A DNA stretch of 64,000 nt, from assembly GCA_028287135.1 (NCBI GenBank), contig JAQBQE010000051.1, forward strand, positions 124,001 through 188,000. The letters run 5' to 3'. The position numbers and the translations under genes were made by a program. Below, one piece after another: positions 60,903-64,000 of the stretch (its first letter is position 1; the number at the start of each line of letters is the position of its first letter). The stretch is from Myxococcales bacterium (GTDB taxonomy: Bacteria > Myxococcota_A > Polyangia > Haliangiales > Haliangiaceae). The notes below the pieces were generated by a model that was not told the DNA's origin, did not search any database, and saw nothing but the letters and a program-made list of their open reading frames with translations.

Positions 60903-62891
60903 GTGACGACGGCCGCCATGCACCCAGCTGACGAGGCACCACCTCGCCGCTTCCTGCTCCGCCCCGCGGGCGCGCTGACGCAGGTCTCGTCGGCGAGCGC
61001 GCTGCTGCTCGGGACGATCGCCCTCGTGCTCGTGCAGCAAGGCAAGACGGGCGGCACCGCACTCGTGATCGCGTGGGCGATCGGCGCGATGGCGGGTCTC
61101 GTGTTCGGCGGCCTGATGGCGCGCGGTGGCCTGGTCAGCGTGCTTGCAGGCGCGGCGGTGGTCGCCGGGTTCGGCATCGTGCTGCTGGTGATGAGCTATC
61201 CGCAGCTCCGCTCGATCCTGAGCCTGCTGCCCGAGTCCGACGTCGAGATGATCGCGGATGTCCTCGTCGGTCTCGCGGTCGTGATGCTGTGCACCGCGGC
61301 GCTGTGCGTCGCGTCGATCCCGCAGGCGCTGCGCTACGGGCGCGCCGTGCGCGAGGCGGAGCATGCCGCCGCTTCCGGTGGCATCGATGCAGCGAGCAGT
61401 GCGTCGTTCGCGCAGGCGATGCAGGTGTCCTCGCAGACGCTCCATCCCGACTCGCCGCTGATGCATGTCCCCTCGCTGCGCCCGGCGTCGGTCGGATCGT
61501 TCGGCGGTCCGGTGCAAGCGATGCCACCTGCCGCGCCGTACGGCGGTGGTGGACCCGCGATGCCGCCACCCTATGGAGCCAACGCGGTCGGTCCCGTAAT
61601 GCCTGCGCAACCGTGGGCCGGTCCGGGGATGCAGGTCGGTCCCGGCGGGCAGTTCGTTCCATCGTACGTCGATCCGGCGACGCCGCAGATTCCGACGGCG
61701 GCCTCGACCGCGCGCGGCTGGACCCCGTCCCCGGCGCGCGTCACCACGACGCTGGTCCTCCGTCCCAAGGCCGAGGAGACGCGGTCACGCCGGCGGATCT
61801 ACCTCGCGCTCGGAGGCCTTGCGATCGGCCTCGGTGCGGGCGTCGGCGTGATGGTGTCGTCGGCGAACGAGACCCGAGCGAGCGACAACGTCGCAAGCGC
61901 GTCGAGCGGTTCGGATGGAACCAGCGTGGAGCCTCCGGCTGGCAGCGATGCGCGCGGCTCCGCCACGACCGCGAGCGGCACCGCCGCCGTGGCCACAGGC
62001 AGCGCTACGCTCGACGAGGGCAGCGGCGCAACGCCGACCACCCCGGTCGCCACCCCCAACGTTCCCGTGCGGACCTTCCTCGCCGAGCAACGCGGTGCGA
62101 TCGCAAAGGCCGACGCACGCGGGCTCGCGGACCACGTCGCGCCGACCGCGGTGGCCTTCGGCATCGATGCCGACGACATCGCCGAGGGGCGCGTCGCGAT
62201 CCAGGCGATGTTCGCAAAGAACCTCGGTGACGCACCACCCGACGGATTCACGGTCGCCTCGAAGTTCGTCGCGATCGGCGAGGAGAAGAACCACGCGTGG
62301 ATCGCCGAGGAGCTCGAGCTGTCGGGCCCCGGTGTCGAAACCCGGCGGATCGCGATCACGCAGCTGGCGGCGTTTCTCGACGGAACGTGGACGACGGTTG
62401 CGATGCACTGGGGCGTGCCTGTACCCGACGACACCGCCGTCCGCCGCGCGATCCTCGGCACGCTGCCGACCCCGCGGGTGGTTCCGGTCCGCGCCGATGG
62501 GGGAGGGGACCTCGACCCGGCGGTGCGCGCAGCCTTTGCATCGCGGACCGCGTTCGCCGATGCGCGCAGCGAGCGCACCGACGCGTTCAACTTCGGCAGT
62601 GGGCCGGGCGAGCGCTCGACCGGCGGCGCAGCGATCAAGCGGCTGTTCGGTCGCCTGCGCTCCGAGCTCCGGCTCGTCGGTGGAGCGCGTGTGGTCGCCG
62701 GTGCTGCGTGGGATCCGGCGCAGCAGGCAGGCTCGTGGATCGGGTTTGCCGCGCTCAACGCCGATTACACGGCGAAGAGCCGCGCGGCGACCGACGTCAC
62801 GCAGACGTTTCGCGTCCTCGCGATCCTGATCCGCGAAGGTGACGCCTGGAAGATCGTCCAGACCCAGTTCTCGAACGCCGGCCCGCTGTAA
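60903..62891 (+). CDS. Membrane protein with duplicated SnoaL/NTF2-like domains
   Basis: A 662-residue protein. Four N-terminal membrane helices (about 30-145) are followed by a Gly/Pro/Ala-rich cytoplasmic linker (residues 195-285), a fifth helix (about 300-322), a Ser/Gly/Thr-rich spacer, then two similar NTF2/SnoaL-like modules (about 395-505, TFLAEQRGAIAKADARGLADHVAPTAVAFG, and 525-660). Each ends in a beta-rich 'Trp-Thr/Lys' strand. The modules would be periplasmic. Function unrecognised. A GTG upstream gives the same frame. It is followed by another membrane protein. Confidence 0.65.
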   Translation: MTTAAMHPADEAPPRRFLLRPAGALTQVSSASALLLGTIALVLVQQGKTGGTALVIAWAIGAMAGLVFGGLMARGGLVSVLAGAAVVAGFGIVLLVMSYPQLRSILSLLPESDVEMIADVLVGLAVVMLCTAALCVASIPQALRYGRAVREAEHAAASGGIDAASSASFAQAMQVSSQTLHPDSPLMHVPSLRPASVGSFGGPVQAMPPAAPYGGGGPAMPPPYGANAVGPVMPAQPWAGPGMQVGPGGQFVPSYVDPATPQIPTAASTARGWTPSPARVTTTLVLRPKAEETRSRRRIYLALGGLAIGLGAGVGVMVSSANETRASDNVASASSGSDGTSVEPPAGSDARGSATTASGTAAVATGSATLDEGSGATPTTPVATPNVPVRTFLAEQRGAIAKADARGLADHVAPTAVAFGIDADDIAEGRVAIQAMFAKNLGDAPPDGFTVASKFVAIGEEKNHAWIAEELELSGPGVETRRIAITQLAAFLDGTWTTVAMHWGVPVPDDTAVRRAILGTLPTPRVVPVRADGGGDLDPAVRAAFASRTAFADARSERTDAFNFGSGPGERSTGGAAIKRLFGRLRSELRLVGGARVVAGAAWDPAQQAGSWIGFAALNADYTAKSRAATDVTQTFRVLAILIREGDAWKIVQTQFSNAGPL

Positions 62892-62901
62892 CATCGAGAC
62901 G

Positions 62902-63498
62902 ATGGAGCCCTCCGAGCCGCGGCCGCCGGTCCCGCCCCCCGACGTCGACCCGGTGACATTACGGCGGTGTCCGCCAAGCCGAGCCTGGTATGCGCTCACC
63001 GCGATTCCGTTGTTGATCGCAGCCTTCGTGTGCGCACGGGCCATCATCGAGATGGTCGATCGCATGACGTCGATGCAGCGCTTCGTGGTGCCGGGAATGG
63101 TCGAGCTCGAGCTCGACCGGGGCGAGCAAGTCGTGTTCGGCGAGTCCCGGAGCGTGGTCAACGGTGTTGGCTACAACAACGCGTCGTTCGAGGTGCGCTG
63201 CTCCGTCGAGGACGCCGCGACGGCGAAACCGCTGGCGCTGAAAGCACCGACGGGGCACACGTCGTACTCGCTGGGCGGCTACCAGGGCGAGTCCCTGTGG
63301 GAGGTTGACGTCCCGCAGGCCGGGCGCTATCGCATGACCTGCGAGGGCCCCGACACGAAGGCCGTCCTCGCCGTCGGGCGCGGCTTCGGGCTCGGAACCG
63401 CGGTGCTGCAGATGGTGCTGGCTGGGCTCCTGGCCATGCCCCTCACCGCGTTGATCGGCTGGCGCATCAGTCGCGCGCGCTCGCGCGCGAACAGCTAG
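62902..63498 (+). CDS. Hypothetical membrane protein
   Basis: A 198-residue protein with Pro-rich N-terminus ([17 protein letters not shown]), one membrane helix ([20 protein letters not shown]), a beta-rich exported domain with two Cys ([18 protein letters not shown]; probable disulfide) and a C-terminal helix ([21 protein letters not shown]). ATG 62902 is preferred over the longer frame. Its TAG shares CTAG with the stop of the convergent ndk. Function unknown, but probably linked to the preceding SnoaL-domain protein by its 10-base spacing. Confidence 0.65.
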   Translation: MEPSEPRPPVPPPDVDPVTLRRCPPSRAWYALTAIPLLIAAFVCARAIIEMVDRMTSMQRFVVPGMVELELDRGEQVVFGESRSVVNGVGYNNASFEVRCSVEDAATAKPLALKAPTGHTSYSLGGYQGESLWEVDVPQAGRYRMTCEGPDTKAVLAVGRGFGLGTAVLQMVLAGLLAMPLTALIGWRISRARSRANS

Positions 63499-63929
63499 CT
63501 ACGAGCGAGCGACGCGAGCTCGGCCGTCGAGAAGAAGAACGCGATCTCTTCCTTCGCGGTCTCCGGCGCATCCGAGCCGTGCACGGCGTTGCGCTCGATG
63601 TTCGTGGCGAACTCCTTGCGGATCGTGCCGGCGTCGGCCTTCTCCGGGTTCGTCGCGCCCATCACCTGGCGGTTCTTCGCGACCGCGCCCTCGCCCTCGA
63701 GGACCTGGACGACGACCGGACCCTCGGTCATGAACTTCACGAGGTCGCCGTAGAACGGGCGCTCCTTGTGCACGGCATAGAACGCCTTCGCCTGCGTCTC
63801 GGTGAGGCGCACCATCTTGGAGGCGAGCACGCGGAGGCCAGCGGCCTCGAGCTTGGCAGTGACGCCGCCAATCACGTTGTTCGCGACAGCGTCGGGCTTG
63901 ATGATCGAAAACGTACGCTCGATGGCCAT
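63495..63929 (-). CDS. ndk: Nucleoside diphosphate kinase
   Basis: NDK (144 aa) equilibrating NTP and dNTP pools. [22 protein letters not shown] is the N-terminal signature (Lys in IIKPDAV), with [16 protein letters not shown] and the active-site NAVHGSDA, where His117 is phosphorylated. Length and motif spacing are normal. GGAGTCTCTGTC-type ribosome-binding sequence (GGAGTC) precedes the ATG. It converges with the membrane protein gene. Confidence 0.97.
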   Translation of the reverse strand: MAIERTFSIIKPDAVANNVIGGVTAKLEAAGLRVLASKMVRLTETQAKAFYAVHKERPFYGDLVKFMTEGPVVVQVLEGEGAVAKNRQVMGATNPEKADAGTIRKEFATNIERNAVHGSDAPETAKEEIAFFFSTAELASLARS

Positions 63930-64000
63930 GACAGAGACTCCTTGGAAAGTGCGCGGAAACTAGTCGAGGAACCGGGGCACGTCAACGTGACGCGCGCGCT

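Noticed and set aside
61785..63161. 458-residue minus-strand ORF
   Set aside because: Antisense to the SnoaL-domain protein, whose membrane helices and repeats are coherent on the plus strand.

Overview
The window is high-GC, gene-dense bacterial chromosome, most likely from a member of the Myxococcota (formerly Deltaproteobacteria). The support is indirect. There is a pilB-pilT-pilC-pilS block in the order known from myxobacteria. A small ribbon-helix-helix-like protein is of a type I associate with that phylum. There is a DUF4388-like/J-domain fusion, and many Cys-anchored lipoproteins, one with thrombospondin type 3 calcium repeats. No rRNA, CRISPR array, insertion sequence or prophage was seen. 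One tRNA (Leu, anticodon CAA) is present.

Layout. 1-2640: the end of a lipase-like gene, miaB, and a TPR membrane protein. 2640-8730: a minus-strand type IV pilus block (pilB, pilT, pilC, pilS, then a ClpX-type zinc-finger gene). 8980-13150: a 58-residue ORF, a lipoprotein and TPR exported protein pair, a coiled-coil membrane protein with a Lys/Ala-rich tail, and a small GspE-N-like protein. 13250-18780: rlmI-like methyltransferase, a UPF0158 pair, rpoZ, a J-domain protein, a DUF429 protein, a TPR protein and two tandem mini-lipoproteins. 18914-24700: tRNA-Leu, an isocitrate/isopropylmalate-type dehydrogenase, a CobS-like membrane protein without the usual catalytic residues, Smr and metallo-beta-lactamase-fold proteins, an ABC1/UbiB kinase and a PilZ protein. 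24690-27361: two coupled exported-protein genes, then a B12-dependent ribonucleotide reductase interrupted by a 129-residue mini-intein. 27640-33070: an alpha/beta hydrolase, the ribbon-helix-helix-like protein, a DksA-type zinc-finger protein, and a Rieske plus cytochrome b/diheme c two-gene operon. 33100-39800: a catalase-superfamily-like protein, class I fumarase, an Hsp70/YegD-like protein, a purple-acid-phosphatase-like lipoprotein and a TPR membrane protein. 39950-45090: a sensor kinase/response regulator pair, an exported intradiol dioxygenase, a SixA-like phosphatase and a methyltransferase. 45090-50010: lipoproteins and two large unrecognised proteins. 50030-50980: an AT-richer tract with one lipoprotein gene. 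50980-58100: alcohol dehydrogenase, a MoxR/RavA-type AAA+ ATPase, DUF1993, an exported EEP-family phosphatase, and a vWA protein overlapping a TPR/HEAT protein. 58170-63930: membrane proteins and lipoproteins, rlmN and ndk.

How the genes work together. The best candidate for a poorly described system is the MoxR ATPase / vWA / TPR-HEAT module, a RavA-ViaA-like pair with an added scaffold. The clearest single molecular observation is the intein, whose +1 cysteine is the predicted thiyl-radical cysteine of the reductase. The pil block encodes the extension and retraction motors, the platform and a sensor kinase of a type IV pilus, without pilA or pilR next to it. Function calls come from reading motifs in the translated sequence; no database search was run.
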